This document shows positions 1 through 9,199 of a DNA stretch of 64,000 nt, piece after piece. Made by a program: the position numbers and the translations under genes. Source of the stretch: Acinetobacter sp. XS-4 (GTDB lineage: Bacteria; Pseudomonadota; Gammaproteobacteria; Pseudomonadales; Moraxellaceae). The stretch covers positions 1,178,001 through 1,242,000 of the forward strand of contig NZ_CP094657.1 in assembly GCF_023920705.1 (NCBI RefSeq), read 5' to 3'. Position 1 is the stretch's first letter, and every line of letters starts with the position of its first letter. The notes under the pieces are model-generated. The model made no database searches. It saw only the letters and a list, made by a program, of their open reading frames with translations, and was not told where the DNA came from.

Positions 1-14
1 TACACTGGTTGAAC

Positions 15-69
15 AAAACGGCATTCTATCAGAAAACTATAAAAAGTCTGAATTCTGTAGAAAATGCCG
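15..69 (-). terminator. Putative terminator hairpin after the Smr gene
   Basis: On the minus strand a CGGCATT / AATGCCG stem with a further TAG/CTA helix encloses a long AT-rich loop and is followed by TTTT. It begins a few bases past the stop of the Smr gene. The loop is long, so this is moderate evidence. Positions 1-71 are otherwise open in two plus-strand frames, but too little is visible to assign a gene there. Confidence 0.45.
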
Positions 70-71
70 CT

Positions 72-761
72 TTATTGTTGGTACTTGGGATTTTTTTCTG
101 CGCGTTTAAGCAGTACGAGAACGGCGCCTGTGCCACCTTGATTTTCCGGGGCACTTACAAAAGCTAAAACATCGCGGTGCTGACGTAACCATCCGTTGAC
201 ATAGGTTTTTAAGACCGCTTCAGGGCCTTTACCATGTACAATTTTGATCACATTTTGATTTTCATCTTTTGCCATCTGGAGAATGTGTAAAACTGCGTCA
301 CGTGCTTGCTCAATGGTACAACCGTGTAAATCTACAGCTTCAAACCAACGTATTTTTCCAGCTTTTAAGTCTTCAAAAACTTTATGCTGAAGGGTAGCAA
401 TGCGATAGCTTAATGTTGCTTGGCTTGCGACAGGATTTAAAGCAGCTTGAGTATCAGATAACTCAGCATGCTCAGTGTCACGCCCACCTTCGGCAGCTGC
501 TCGTTTAGCTAATGTTTGAGCATCAACTTTTTTTGCACGCGGAGTTCTTACATCAGCAATATTACTATTATTGATGGGTTTAACACCGACTAAAGCACTT
601 TGAAACAGATTTGCATTTTCCAATTCTTCAGACTCAGCCTGAGGTGGTTTGACCTCAGGCTGACTTGCGATTTTGCTTGAATGAGGATTGGAGATTTGCT
701 TTTTAAATTGCTTCAATAACTTTTGTTGCTCTTTAGAAAGCGATGAATCTTTATTACTCAT
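72..761 (-). CDS. Smr domain-containing protein
   Basis: This 229-residue protein has a poorly conserved, charged N-terminal half and a C-terminal Smr (small MutS-related) domain. The diagnostic DLHGCT motif followed by a helix, and the later HGKG motif, are both visible. Smr domains are known nucleases acting on DNA or RNA, but stand-alone proteobacterial members of this size are little characterised, so no substrate is claimed. The frame is open further upstream to 794, but that would overlap the end of trpC. The ATG at 761 has a good AGAAG ribosome binding site and leaves a 10-base gap after trpC. It may be cotranscribed with trpGDC as the last gene. Confidence 0.85.
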   Translation of the reverse strand: MSNKDSSLSKEQQKLLKQFKKQISNPHSSKIASQPEVKPPQAESEELENANLFQSALVGVKPINNSNIADVRTPRAKKVDAQTLAKRAAAEGGRDTEHAELSDTQAALNPVASQATLSYRIATLQHKVFEDLKAGKIRWFEAVDLHGCTIEQARDAVLHILQMAKDENQNVIKIVHGKGPEAVLKTYVNGWLRQHRDVLAFVSAPENQGGTGAVLVLLKRAEKNPKYQQ

Positions 762-771
762 ATATCTTCTA

Positions 772-1578
772 TTAGACCGTTTGGGGTTGTCCAAAAAGGG
801 CGTTAAAGGCTTGATCTGGTCTTGGTTGTTTCATAAAACTTTCGCCAACCAAGAAAGTGTGAATATCATGTTCTTGCATCATACGAATATCTTCTGGAGT
901 GGCAATGCCACTTTCAGTCACGAGTAAACGAGATGCAGGAAGCAAATTTTTCAAACGGATTGATGTATTTAAATCAACATCAAAGGTTTTTAAATTGCGG
1001 TTATTCACACCTAACAAACATTGCTCAGACAACTTTAAAGCACGTTCCAGTTCTTCTTCGTCATGAACTTCAACCAATACATCAAGTTGATGTTCAAAAG
1101 CAGTTTTAGACATTTCTTCAAGTTGTTGATCTGACAAAGATGCAACAATCAATAAAATACAGTCAGCATGTAAAGCACGTGCTTCGACTACATTATAGGG
1201 ATCAATCAGAAAGTCTTTACGTAAAGCAGGTAAGGCACAGTGGCTTCGTGCGATTGCAATATTTTCATCTGCACCCTGAAAAAAATCAACATCAGTTAAA
1301 ACAGATAAACATGCTGCTCCAGCTTGTTCATATTGTTCGGCAATTTCAGCAGGATTAAAATCTGCACGAATAATACCTTTTGATGGAGAGGCTTTTTTAA
1401 TTTCAGCAATCACGGCAGGGCGCTTGTGTTGTAACGCTTTTGCAAATCCTCGTACAGGAGTCGCAGCTTTCGCTAGTTCTTCAACATCTTGCAAATTACG
1501 TTGTTTTAAACGTGCAGCAAGTTCCTCATGTTTACGGTCAACAATTTTACCTAAAATGGTATTTTGAATATTAATCAT
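772..1578 (-). CDS. trpC: Indole-3-glycerol phosphate synthase
   Basis: TrpC closes the indole ring of 1-(2-carboxyphenylamino)-1-deoxyribulose 5-phosphate to give indole-3-glycerol phosphate in tryptophan synthesis. The 268-residue TIM barrel shows the family motifs in order: AEIKKASPSKG near residue 58, the LRKDF strand with its catalytic Lys, GVNNRNL and the phosphate-binding ESGI segment. It is the monofunctional form, not fused to TrpF as in enterobacteria. The ATG has an AAGGAT Shine-Dalgarno, and the gene starts 9 bases after the trpD stop, so cotranscription with trpG and trpD is near certain. Confidence 0.97.
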   Translation of the reverse strand: MINIQNTILGKIVDRKHEELAARLKQRNLQDVEELAKAATPVRGFAKALQHKRPAVIAEIKKASPSKGIIRADFNPAEIAEQYEQAGAACLSVLTDVDFFQGADENIAIARSHCALPALRKDFLIDPYNVVEARALHADCILLIVASLSDQQLEEMSKTAFEHQLDVLVEVHDEEELERALKLSEQCLLGVNNRNLKTFDVDLNTSIRLKNLLPASRLLVTESGIATPEDIRMMQEHDIHTFLVGESFMKQPRPDQAFNALFGQPQTV

Positions 1579-1587
1579 GAGAAATCC

Positions 1588-2637
1588 TTAATCTGCCTGA
1601 CATTGTTTTAATGTTTTAGTAAATTCAGCCAAAACACTCATTTTCTCTAAAGCTTGTCCGCCATAGATAATATCTTGAGCGAATGAAACAGCTTGAGCAT
1701 AAGTTTTGGTAATACCAGCAACATAAATACCAGCACCCGCATTAAGCGCAATCATGTTTGCTGCTTTTTCGCCAATGTCAGTTTTATTTTTACCTAATGC
1801 ATCTTTGATCAGTTTTAAGCTTGCCGCTGCATCTGTAACCACTAAGCCATTTAGGGTTTGTGATTCAATGCCGACATCTTCTGGATTAAGTGTCCATTCA
1901 GTAATTTCGCCGTCTTTAAGCTCTGCAATAGCAGTAGGAGCAGCAAGGCTGATTTCATCGAGGCCATCTCTTGAATGAACAACCATCACGTGTTCAGCAC
2001 CAAGTTGCTTCATTACCTCTGCGATAGGACCGCAAAGCTCATCTGAAAATACGCCAATGACAAAGCGTTTTACACCAGCCGGATTCGTAAGCGGGCCGAG
2101 TAAATTGAAAATGCTACGAACACCAAGTTCACGACGTGGGCCTACAGCATATTTCATTGCTTTGTGGTGGTTTGGAGCAAATAAAAACCCTACACCCATC
2201 TCACGAATGCAGCGCTCAGTTTGTTGCATGTCTAAATCAAGGTTAATACCGGCTTGTTCAAGTAGGTCCGATGAACCCGATTTACTTGAAACGCCTCGGT
2301 TACCATGTTTTGCAATGGTCGCACCAGCTGCCGCAATCACAAAGCTTGAAGCAGTAGAGACATTAAATAAGTTTTGTCCATCACCACCAGTACCAACAAT
2401 ATCAACTAAATAATTGATATCGCTAACATCGATTTTAATCGCGAATTCACGCATAACACGTGCGGCAGCAGTAATTTCATCAATACTTTCACCTTTCATG
2501 CGAAGGCCCATCATCAAAGCACCAATTTGTGCTTCGGTTGCCTCACCTTGCATGATGCTACGCATAATGTCTTCCATTTGCGGCTGAGTCAGGTGAATAT
2601 TTTTTGTAATATGGTTAAGTGCTTGTTGAATATTCAT
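1588..2637 (-). CDS. trpD: Anthranilate phosphoribosyltransferase
   Basis: TrpD transfers the phosphoribosyl group of PRPP to anthranilate, the second step of tryptophan synthesis. The 349-residue protein has the N-terminal helical domain and the glycine-rich GTGGDG phosphate-binding loop near residue 85, followed by the NVST and KHGNRGVSS segments typical of the family. It is monofunctional, not fused to TrpG. A GTG at 2646 directly after the trpG stop is an alternative start three codons upstream; I prefer the ATG at 2637 because it matches the usual N-terminus of the family. Neither has a strong Shine-Dalgarno, which suggests translational coupling to trpG. Confidence 0.96.
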   Translation of the reverse strand: MNIQQALNHITKNIHLTQPQMEDIMRSIMQGEATEAQIGALMMGLRMKGESIDEITAAARVMREFAIKIDVSDINYLVDIVGTGGDGQNLFNVSTASSFVIAAAGATIAKHGNRGVSSKSGSSDLLEQAGINLDLDMQQTERCIREMGVGFLFAPNHHKAMKYAVGPRRELGVRSIFNLLGPLTNPAGVKRFVIGVFSDELCGPIAEVMKQLGAEHVMVVHSRDGLDEISLAAPTAIAELKDGEITEWTLNPEDVGIESQTLNGLVVTDAAASLKLIKDALGKNKTDIGEKAANMIALNAGAGIYVAGITKTYAQAVSFAQDIIYGGQALEKMSVLAEFTKTLKQCQAD

Positions 2638-2646
2638 AGTGATCAC

Positions 2647-3231
2647 TTATGCATAAATATCTAAAAAGTTTTTAAAGATTTGATGGCCATGTTGACTCAA
2701 GATTGATTCAGGATGGAACTGCACACCTTCAACAGGTAATGTCTTATGTTTAACACCCATGATTTCTTCCATTGAGCCATCTGCTTCATTGGTCCAACAC
2801 GTTACTTCAAGGCAATCAGGCAGTGTTTGCTGATCAATCACCAAAGAGTGATAACGAGTTGCCGAGAATGGGCTAGGAAGATTACTGAAAATACCTTTGT
2901 TACTATGGTACATATCAGATAAACGTCCGTGCATAACCGTTTTGGCTCTTACAACGTTTCCGCCAAAAGCTTGCCCAATACTTTGATGCCCTAAACACAC
3001 GCCAAGCAAAGGAATTTTTCCGGCAAAGTGATTAATTGCAGGAATTGAAATACCTGCTTCACTTGGAGAGCAAGGGCCAGGACCAATAACTAGATATTTA
3101 GGTTGCCATCGTTCAATATCCTCTAATGTGACTTGATCATTGCGAACAACTTTTACTTCCTGATCCAACTCGCCAAAATACTGGACGATGTTGTAGGTAA
3201 AAGAGTCGTAATTGTCGATCATTAGAAGCAT
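2647..3231 (-). CDS. trpG: Anthranilate synthase component II (glutamine amidotransferase)
   Basis: TrpG hydrolyses glutamine and passes ammonia to TrpE for anthranilate formation. The 194-residue class I glutamine amidotransferase shows the DNYDSF N-terminus, the GPGPCSP loop, the nucleophile in GVCLGHQ near residue 79 and the FHPES motif carrying the catalytic His and Glu. In Acinetobacter the same subunit is known to serve both folate (PabA role) and tryptophan synthesis; that dual use is not visible here. It is the first gene of trpG-trpD-trpC. trpE is not in this window. Confidence 0.96.
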   Translation of the reverse strand: MLLMIDNYDSFTYNIVQYFGELDQEVKVVRNDQVTLEDIERWQPKYLVIGPGPCSPSEAGISIPAINHFAGKIPLLGVCLGHQSIGQAFGGNVVRAKTVMHGRLSDMYHSNKGIFSNLPSPFSATRYHSLVIDQQTLPDCLEVTCWTNEADGSMEEIMGVKHKTLPVEGVQFHPESILSQHGHQIFKNFLDIYA

Positions 3232-3278
3232 GATGAACTTAACCTCATAATAATTAATATATATTTAATAAGTGATTA

Positions 3279-3290
3279 GAGTAATTACTC
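3279..3290. promoter_or_regulatory. 12-bp perfect palindrome upstream of trpG
   Basis: The palindrome GAGTAATTACTC lies about 50 bases upstream of the trpG start, inside the AT-rich stretch that must contain the trpGDC promoter. Part of it (GAGTA) is repeated nearby. It could be an operator, but I recognise no known regulator for it. Confidence 0.3.
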
Positions 3291-3338
3291 ACATTAATAC
3301 TCACTTTTTAGAAAGAACTTCTTGATTAAAAAATAAAA

Positions 3339-3357
3339 AGCCACTTTCTAAGCGGCT
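3339..3357 (-). terminator. Rho-independent terminator between the peptidase gene and trpG
   Basis: Read on the minus strand, AGCCGCTT-AGA-AAGTGGCT forms an 8-bp stem with one G-U pair and is followed by TTTTTATTTTTT. It lies 175 bases after the stop of the peptidase gene and before trpG, so it insulates the two transcription units. Confidence 0.75.
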
Positions 3358-3468
3358 AATATAACAAAAAATGAGGTGACCAGTTTAACTATTTCATTCG
3401 TTAGAAATTTGCTGAAAAATAATCAGCTTTGATACATCTTAGTCTGTTTGAAAATAGCGATAACGACA

Positions 3469-3521
3469 ACTCAGGCAAAATAAGCTATTTCATTACAAAT
3501 AGAAAATTATTCTGCCTGAGT
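3469..3521. repeat. Long nested inverted repeat just after the Xaa-Pro aminopeptidase gene
   Basis: A 9-bp outer stem (ACTCAGGCA / TGCCTGAGT), a middle AATAA/TTATT helix and an inner CTATTT/AAATAG helix nest within 53 bases. No U tract follows on either strand, so it is not a standard terminator. It may be a 3' UTR structure of the peptidase mRNA, or part of a small RNA ending at the terminator at 3339-3357. The 301-base gap between trpG and the peptidase gene otherwise holds only the palindrome at 3279-3290 and that terminator. Confidence 0.45.
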
Positions 3522-3532
3522 AAAAAAGAAGA

Positions 3533-5335
3533 TTAAATCGCTCTAGTGTTGTAAATCAGCCAGTCTAAAACTTCTCCAGACAAGTGTTCAGCTAGTCTTT
3601 CTTGAACAGTTTGATGGTAACGATTTAACCATTCTTTTTCTTCATTAGTGAGCATATCAACAACGATACAATCTAAATGAATTGGGCAAAGCGTGAGTGT
3701 TTCAAACTCTAAAAAATCACCATAAGTTTTTTCAAACCCAGAGTGGAGCTGGTTTGCAACTAGATTTTCAATGCGAATACCATATTGTCCCTCATGGTAT
3801 AAGCCCGGTTCATTAGAGAGAATCATTCCTTCACGCAATTTGCTGTAGGCATGAACAGGAGCGTAATAAGAAAGAACTTGCGGTCCTTCATGCACATTTA
3901 GTGCAAAGCCTACGCCGTGTCCCGTTCCATGTCGATAATCTAGACCGTGCTGCCATAAAGTATGGCGGCAAATTGAATCGAGTAGCGGAGCAGCTAAACC
4001 TTCTGGATAAATGGTTTTTGCCAAAGCAATGTGACATTTTAAAACCAAGGTGTAGTCACGTTTTTGTTGCCCTGTTGGCGTGCCTACAGGAACAACACGA
4101 GTAATATCCGTTGTCCCATCTACATATTGCCCACCTGAGTCAATGAGCAATAGACCATCACCTTCAATAAATGAATAGTGCTCTTCAGTTGCACGATAAT
4201 GGGGTAGAGCACCATTCGCATTAAAGCCAGCAATCGTTGAAAAACTTGGCCCTATAAATCCATCTTGCTGCGCACGGAAAGCTGTAATCTTTTCATCAAT
4301 GGTGAGTTCTGAAATGCTTTCACTATGATGAAGCATTTTTTCTAACCAGTGGAAAAAGTGGCAAAGAGCAACTCCATCTTTAACCATTGCATGACGGATA
4401 TGAGCAATTTCACTTTCATGTTTACGCGATTTAAAAAGCGTACTTGGGTTGATGTCGTATACAACCCGAATATCTTTTGCGATGGCTTGTTCATGAAAAA
4501 TCGAGAATTTAGCTGGATCTAAAAGTACTGAGGCATCAGAAATATTTGATAAAAACTGAGCTGTATTTTCGTAGTTACGAATTTCAATACCATCGGCTGC
4601 TAAAGCTTGCTGAATGTTTACATCAACTTTTTCAGCATCAATAAAAAGAATAGTTTGTTTTGCACTTACATATAAATGTGAAAGAAACACAGGGTTATAT
4701 TCTACATCTTGCCCACGTGTGTTTAAGATCCATGCAATATCATCTAAAGATGAAATAAAATGACCCGCAATATTCTTACTATGTAAAGTTTCACGAATAG
4801 CCTGAATTTTCTCTTTACGAGATAGGGCATTTAACCCTTCAGGCATGAAATGAATTTTCTTTGATGGAAGTTCTGGGCGGTTTAACCAAATTTCTCCGAC
4901 TAAATCTTGCTGGGTTTCGAGTTTATAATTATTAACTCGTGCAGTATGTTCGAGCGCCTTAAATTGCTGAATTGATAAAGTATGCCCATTTACCACAATG
5001 ACTGATTCTGGTTGTAGATTCTTTTCAATCCAAGCGAGATGTGTTGAAGATTCGTCACTTGTTAATTTTTGAAGATCAAAGCCAGTTCCAACAAGTTGTT
5101 GTTCAGCTTGTACCCAATAGCGGCCATCAGCCCAGAGTCCTGCAAAGCTTTGAGTCACGACTAAGGTGCCAACCGAACCACTAAAACCGCTTAACCACTG
5201 TCTTGCTTTCCAGTAGTCTGGTAAATATTCTGACATATGCGGATCGGCACTCATCACAATCAAAGCATCAACATGTTGATTGCGCATGAGTTCACGAAGT
5301 TTCTCAAGTTTTTCTGGAACAGTTAAAACGCTCAT
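3533..5335 (-). CDS. Xaa-Pro aminopeptidase (M24B, cytosolic three-domain type)
   Basis: The protein should remove N-terminal residues from peptides with proline in second position. At 600 residues it matches the long three-domain aminopeptidase P type: two creatinase-like N-terminal domains and a C-terminal pita-bread domain. The metal ligands are visible: the two Asp of LLIDSGGQYVDGTTD (about residue 400), His in GTGHGVG, Glu in SNEPG and Glu in RIENL. There is no signal peptide, so it is cytoplasmic. Its ATG overlaps the stop of the upstream peptide transporter by 4 bases, which implies translational coupling and a joint role in peptide uptake and breakdown. Confidence 0.93.
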   Translation of the reverse strand: MSVLTVPEKLEKLRELMRNQHVDALIVMSADPHMSEYLPDYWKARQWLSGFSGSVGTLVVTQSFAGLWADGRYWVQAEQQLVGTGFDLQKLTSDESSTHLAWIEKNLQPESVIVVNGHTLSIQQFKALEHTARVNNYKLETQQDLVGEIWLNRPELPSKKIHFMPEGLNALSRKEKIQAIRETLHSKNIAGHFISSLDDIAWILNTRGQDVEYNPVFLSHLYVSAKQTILFIDAEKVDVNIQQALAADGIEIRNYENTAQFLSNISDASVLLDPAKFSIFHEQAIAKDIRVVYDINPSTLFKSRKHESEIAHIRHAMVKDGVALCHFFHWLEKMLHHSESISELTIDEKITAFRAQQDGFIGPSFSTIAGFNANGALPHYRATEEHYSFIEGDGLLLIDSGGQYVDGTTDITRVVPVGTPTGQQKRDYTLVLKCHIALAKTIYPEGLAAPLLDSICRHTLWQHGLDYRHGTGHGVGFALNVHEGPQVLSYYAPVHAYSKLREGMILSNEPGLYHEGQYGIRIENLVANQLHSGFEKTYGDFLEFETLTLCPIHLDCIVVDMLTNEEKEWLNRYHQTVQERLAEHLSGEVLDWLIYNTRAI

Positions 5336-6873
5336 ATAGTTTCCAACTCAGGTTGAACTTTACTGGTACTTTTGTTCATTAATCTATTGATAGGTTTCTT
5401 TAATAAAAATAACACGATTGCGCCAATCACTAACGCCAAAACACATCGCATAAAGAGGCTAGGTAAATGATTAATGCCATCTGCCGATACGTGCCCGCCA
5501 ATTAAACCAGCGATAAGATTACCCAAAGCTGAACCTGTGAACCATAGGCCCATAATTTGACCACGTATGACATCAGGTGCAAGTTTAGTCATGGTGGATA
5601 GACCAATCGGGCTTAAGCAAAGCTCTCCGATAGTAAGTAGAAATAAAGTACCTACTAACCAGAATGGTGAAACTAAGCCACCAGCAATTGCAAAACGACT
5701 TGCAAATGACATAACTAGAAAGCCACCTGCTGCGAGTAAAAGCGCAATAATAAATTTACTGATATAACTTGGGTCTTTATTTGATTTGCCTAGTCTAGCC
5801 CAAAGCCATGCTGCAATCGGGGCAAAAATAATAATAAAAAGCGCATTAATTGATTGAAACCATACTGCTGGAATTTCAAATCCGAAAACATTACGGTCTG
5901 TATAATCTTGCGCAAATAAGTTAAAAGACGTTGGTTTCTGCTCAAATGCAGACCAAAATAGAGCAGAAGTTGCTAATAAGACAAAACAGATAATAATTTT
6001 AAATTTTTCATGTTGTTCTAAACCAAGGAAAAATAATAAATAGATAAAATAAGCGATAATTCCAAAGCCTATTCCAATTGTTAAGTAAGTTGCCACCGCG
6101 ACTGGATTGATATGAATAACGCCAAAGAAGGTAAGAGCAATAACGACGGCAACACTGAATAAAAATGAGAAAGCAATTTTTGGGGCATTTTTATTTTCTA
6201 CGACAGGTTTATTCCAGTTGTCAGTTTGCTGGCGTAATTGATTGAAGGACTGTAGTTGAGGAATAGTTAATGCCCGGAAAATGAGTAATGCAACTAACAT
6301 TCCAAGGCCGCCAATCCCAAACCCCAGATGCCAGCCATGATCGCGAGCTAATATACCTGTAATAAGCGGGGCAATAAATGACCCCATATTAATACCCATA
6401 TAAAAAATGGAGAAACCAGCATCGCGTCTATTATCTTGTGCTTTATATAACGTTCCGACAATCACGGAAATACAGGTCTTAAACAATCCGGAACCAATAA
6501 CAATTAGGACTAAACCGAAATAAAAAAAGAATTGATCAAAGATAGGGGTAAGTGCAATTGATAAATGACCTAGCGCAATAATGAGGGAACCATACCAGAC
6601 GGATCGTGCTTGGCCTAACCAGTTGTCGGCAATCCAACCACCTAAAACGGTCATTAAATACATGGAACCTGCAAATAACCCAACAATTGCGGCGGCAGTA
6701 GGACGGTCAAGACCTAAACCCCCGTCATTGACCAGCGCAACCATATAAAGAACGAGTAAGGGTCGAATTCCATAGTAAGAAAAGCGTTCCCACAGTTCTG
6801 TAAAAAATAAAGTTTTTAATGGTTTTGGATGGCCGAAAAAAGCGGTGTCACATTGTTCGAGTTCATGCTTCAT
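5332..6873 (-). CDS. POT/PTR2 family proton-coupled peptide transporter
   Basis: This is an inner-membrane symporter of about 14 helices that imports di- and tripeptides with protons. The family signatures are present: the helix 1 ExxERFSYYG motif (ELWERFSYYG near residue 27) and the FYMGINMGSF motif near residue 155. Its 513 residues are typical for bacterial DtpT/DtpA relatives. It is the first gene of a two-gene unit with the Xaa-Pro aminopeptidase, overlapping it as ATGA, so imported proline-containing peptides are the likely shared substrate. The exact substrate range cannot be read from sequence. Confidence 0.93.
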   Translation of the reverse strand: MKHELEQCDTAFFGHPKPLKTLFFTELWERFSYYGIRPLLVLYMVALVNDGGLGLDRPTAAAIVGLFAGSMYLMTVLGGWIADNWLGQARSVWYGSLIIALGHLSIALTPIFDQFFFYFGLVLIVIGSGLFKTCISVIVGTLYKAQDNRRDAGFSIFYMGINMGSFIAPLITGILARDHGWHLGFGIGGLGMLVALLIFRALTIPQLQSFNQLRQQTDNWNKPVVENKNAPKIAFSFLFSVAVVIALTFFGVIHINPVAVATYLTIGIGFGIIAYFIYLLFFLGLEQHEKFKIIICFVLLATSALFWSAFEQKPTSFNLFAQDYTDRNVFGFEIPAVWFQSINALFIIIFAPIAAWLWARLGKSNKDPSYISKFIIALLLAAGGFLVMSFASRFAIAGGLVSPFWLVGTLFLLTIGELCLSPIGLSTMTKLAPDVIRGQIMGLWFTGSALGNLIAGLIGGHVSADGINHLPSLFMRCVLALVIGAIVLFLLKKPINRLMNKSTSKVQPELETI

Positions 6874-7581
6874 TTCAAATCCTTTGAATGTATTTGTAGT
6901 TTAATAAACCAAACTTTTAGTTTGTTTAATTATAAAAAAAAGTTATGTTTTATTTTTTAGATTTTTTTAAATTGAAAAGCAAGTTGGTCATGTATAAAAA
7001 AGGTATATAACAAATGGTAAAAAATTCCTCTTTAGTTTCTTACTGCACCAAAGCTGATCAAAACTTGCTTTAAGTTAAGGGAAATAAATTGTTTCTAATT
7101 GGTCTAAAAATAGAGGGTGTTGTAAAAAGAAAAATAATTTCATCAATCCTCCTTATTTTAATAGACGAGGTGGGATGCAATAGACGACTTTTTTTAATTT
7201 TTTAGAGGACTATTCTTCAAGACAATATTTATATTAAAACCTTTTTGGCAAAGGCATGAGTAGGTATAGCAGGCTCAACTAAGCTTAAAATTTATAAGTC
7301 ATCGTTTATTATTTTCATTCATTGCAATAAGAATGTCAGCTTTCTATATAAGAAAGTATTATGATCATGAATGACTGTTAGATATTGATGCGATGATTCA
7401 TATTGGCGCAACAATTTTGCACTAAATTAGGGCAATTGCGAGCTATTCTTGTATGCCATAATTTGAAAATGTCTGAATATGGTGCATTTAACGATGCAAA
7501 CAGTATAATGGGTTCAAGACAAGGGACCTAAATCATAGATAGTTATAAGCAATTCAATGTTTTAGGTAAGTCTTATAAAGT
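6874..7581. other. Long gene-free region between the peptide transporter and glnA
   Basis: I found no plausible coding frame here. The left part is very AT-rich and must hold the promoter of the leftward transporter gene. The right part, from about 7400, holds the upstream control region of glnA, described separately. No terminator or repeat stands out. Confidence 0.7.
7418..7434 (+). promoter_or_regulatory. NtrC-like binding site upstream of glnA
   Basis: The 17-mer TGCACTAAATTAGGGCA matches 9 of 12 defined positions of the enterobacterial NtrC consensus TGCACC-N5-GGTGCA. It lies about 165 bases upstream of the sigma-54 promoter, a normal distance for an enhancer. A second perfect right half-site, GGTGCA, is at 7481-7486. 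That NtrC binds here is an inference. Confidence 0.5.
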
Positions 7582-7597
7582 TGGTATGAGAATTGCT
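7582..7597 (+). promoter_or_regulatory. Sigma-54 (RpoN) promoter of glnA
   Basis: TGGTATGAGAATTGCT fits the -24/-12 consensus TGGYAYG-N4-TTGCW, with the required 12-base GG-to-GC spacing. It lies 60 bases upstream of the glnA start. RpoN control of glnA is well established in other gammaproteobacteria and agrees with the NtrC-like sites upstream. Confidence 0.8.
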
Positions 7598-7657
7598 ATA
7601 TAAATACCAGCAATTAACACGCACTTAACAAGTGCAACAAAATTTCATTGGAGCAAA

Positions 7658-9073
7658 ATGAGCATGGCGAACAAGGTCCTTCAACTCATACAAGAAAGTG
7701 GCGCAAAATGGGTCGATTTTCGCTTTACTGATACTAAGGGTAAAGAACAGCACGTAACTTACCCAGCTGATTCTATTGATGAAGATACTTTTGAAGACGG
7801 TAAAATGTTTGATGGTTCTTCAATCGCTGGTTGGAAAGGCATTGAAGCATCTGACATGATTTTACGTCCAGATGCAGAAACTGGTTTTATCGACCCGTTC
7901 TTTGCTGAACCAACTGTAGTTGTGACTTGTGACGTTATTGAACCTTCAACTGGTCAAGGTTATGAGCGTGACCCACGTTCGATTGCTCGCCGTGCAGAAG
8001 AATATTTAAAATCTACAGGTATCGGTGATACTGCATTCTTTGGTCCAGAACCAGAATTCTTTGTATTTGACGAAGTGAAGTGGGACATCGACATGTCTGG
8101 CGCTCGTCATACATTGATCGCTGAAGAAGCTGCTTGGTCTACTGGTAAAGATTACGAGTCTGGTAACTCTGGTCACCGTCCACGTGTTAAAGGTGGTTAC
8201 TTCCCAGTTCCTCCAGTTGATTCTTCACAAGATATGCGTGCAGAAATGTGTGCAAAAATCGAAGACATTATGGGCCCAGGTCGTGTAGAAGTACATCACC
8301 ACGAAGTTGCTTCTTGCCAGTTAGAAATTGGTGTGAGCTTCAATACACTTGTACGTAAAGCTGACGAAGTTCAACAGTTCAAATATGCTGTTTGGAACGT
8401 TGCTCACCAATATGCAAAAACTGCAACCTTTATGCCTAAACCAATGGTAGGTGATAACGGTTCTGGTATGCACGTTCACATGTCTATCTCTAAAGATGGC
8501 AAGAACTTGTTTGCTGGTGATGAATATGCAGGCCTTTCAGAAATGGCATTGTACTTCATCGGTGGTGTGATCAAGCACGCTCGCGCATTGAACGCAATCA
8601 CAAACCCATCTACAAACTCATACAAGCGTTTGGTTCCTCACTTCGAAGCGCCAATCATGCTTGCTTACTCAGCACGTAACCGTTCTGCGTCTATCCGTAT
8701 TCCATACGTTTCTAGCCCTAAAGGTAAGCGTATCGAAGCTCGTTTCCCAGACCCAATGATGAACCCGTACTTAGGTTTCGCTGCATTGTTAATGGCTGGT
8801 ATCGACGGTATTCAAAACAAGATCCATCCGGGCGAAGCTGCTGATAAGAACTTGTACGATCTTCCTCCAGAAGAAGAAGCAAAAATCCCAACAGTTGCTC
8901 ATAGCTTAGATATGGCTCTTGAAGCACTTCAAGCAGATCACGAATTCTTGTTAAAAGGCGGCGTGTTCACTAAAGAAATGCTTGATGCATACATCGAACT
9001 TAAAACTGAAGATGTACGTCGTCTTAACACGACTACTCACCCAGTTGAATTCGATATGTACTACAGCTTGTAA
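7658..9073 (+). CDS. glnA: Glutamine synthetase, type I
   Basis: GlnA condenses ammonia and glutamate to glutamine with ATP and is the main entry point of ammonium assimilation. The 471 residues show the beta-grasp N-terminus ([13 protein letters not shown]), the latch and metal-site segments ([24 protein letters not shown]) and the adenylylation loop NLYDLPPEE with Tyr at position 400. This is the adenylylated GSI-beta form, a cytoplasmic dodecamer. An in-frame ATG at 7664 gives 469 residues, exactly the E. coli length; GGAG at 7650-7653 is 4 bases from the first ATG and 10 from the second, so the start is uncertain by two codons. It is monocistronic: a sigma-54 promoter precedes it and a strong terminator follows. 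Confidence 0.97.
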   Translation: MSMANKVLQLIQESGAKWVDFRFTDTKGKEQHVTYPADSIDEDTFEDGKMFDGSSIAGWKGIEASDMILRPDAETGFIDPFFAEPTVVVTCDVIEPSTGQGYERDPRSIARRAEEYLKSTGIGDTAFFGPEPEFFVFDEVKWDIDMSGARHTLIAEEAAWSTGKDYESGNSGHRPRVKGGYFPVPPVDSSQDMRAEMCAKIEDIMGPGRVEVHHHEVASCQLEIGVSFNTLVRKADEVQQFKYAVWNVAHQYAKTATFMPKPMVGDNGSGMHVHMSISKDGKNLFAGDEYAGLSEMALYFIGGVIKHARALNAITNPSTNSYKRLVPHFEAPIMLAYSARNRSASIRIPYVSSPKGKRIEARFPDPMMNPYLGFAALLMAGIDGIQNKIHPGEAADKNLYDLPPEEEAKIPTVAHSLDMALEALQADHEFLLKGGVFTKEMLDAYIELKTEDVRRLNTTTHPVEFDMYYSL

Positions 9074-9090
9074 TACATATTTGCGTAAAA

Positions 9091-9114
9091 AAGCCTGCTT
9101 ATGCAGGCTTTTTT
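9091..9114 (+). terminator. Terminator of glnA
   Basis: The perfect stem AAGCCTGC-TTAT-GCAGGCTT is followed by a run of T and lies 18 bases after the glnA stop. Confidence 0.9.
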
Positions 9115-9199
9115 ATTGCTTGGAATGTTGATTGAATTCTCTACGTTTTTTATCAAAAAATTGGGGTAAACTAGGTGCGAGTTTTCATGTGAGCAGATT

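Noticed and set aside
1..71. Possible 3' end of a plus-strand gene at the window edge.
   Set aside because: Two frames are open, but 70 bases give no identifiable product, and the region folds as a terminator for the leftward Smr gene.
7403..7421. A second sigma-54-like sequence, TTGGCGCAACAATTTTGCA, upstream of glnA.
   Set aside because: GG and GC are 14 bases apart instead of 12, which sigma-54 does not tolerate. The element at 7582-7597 has the correct spacing.
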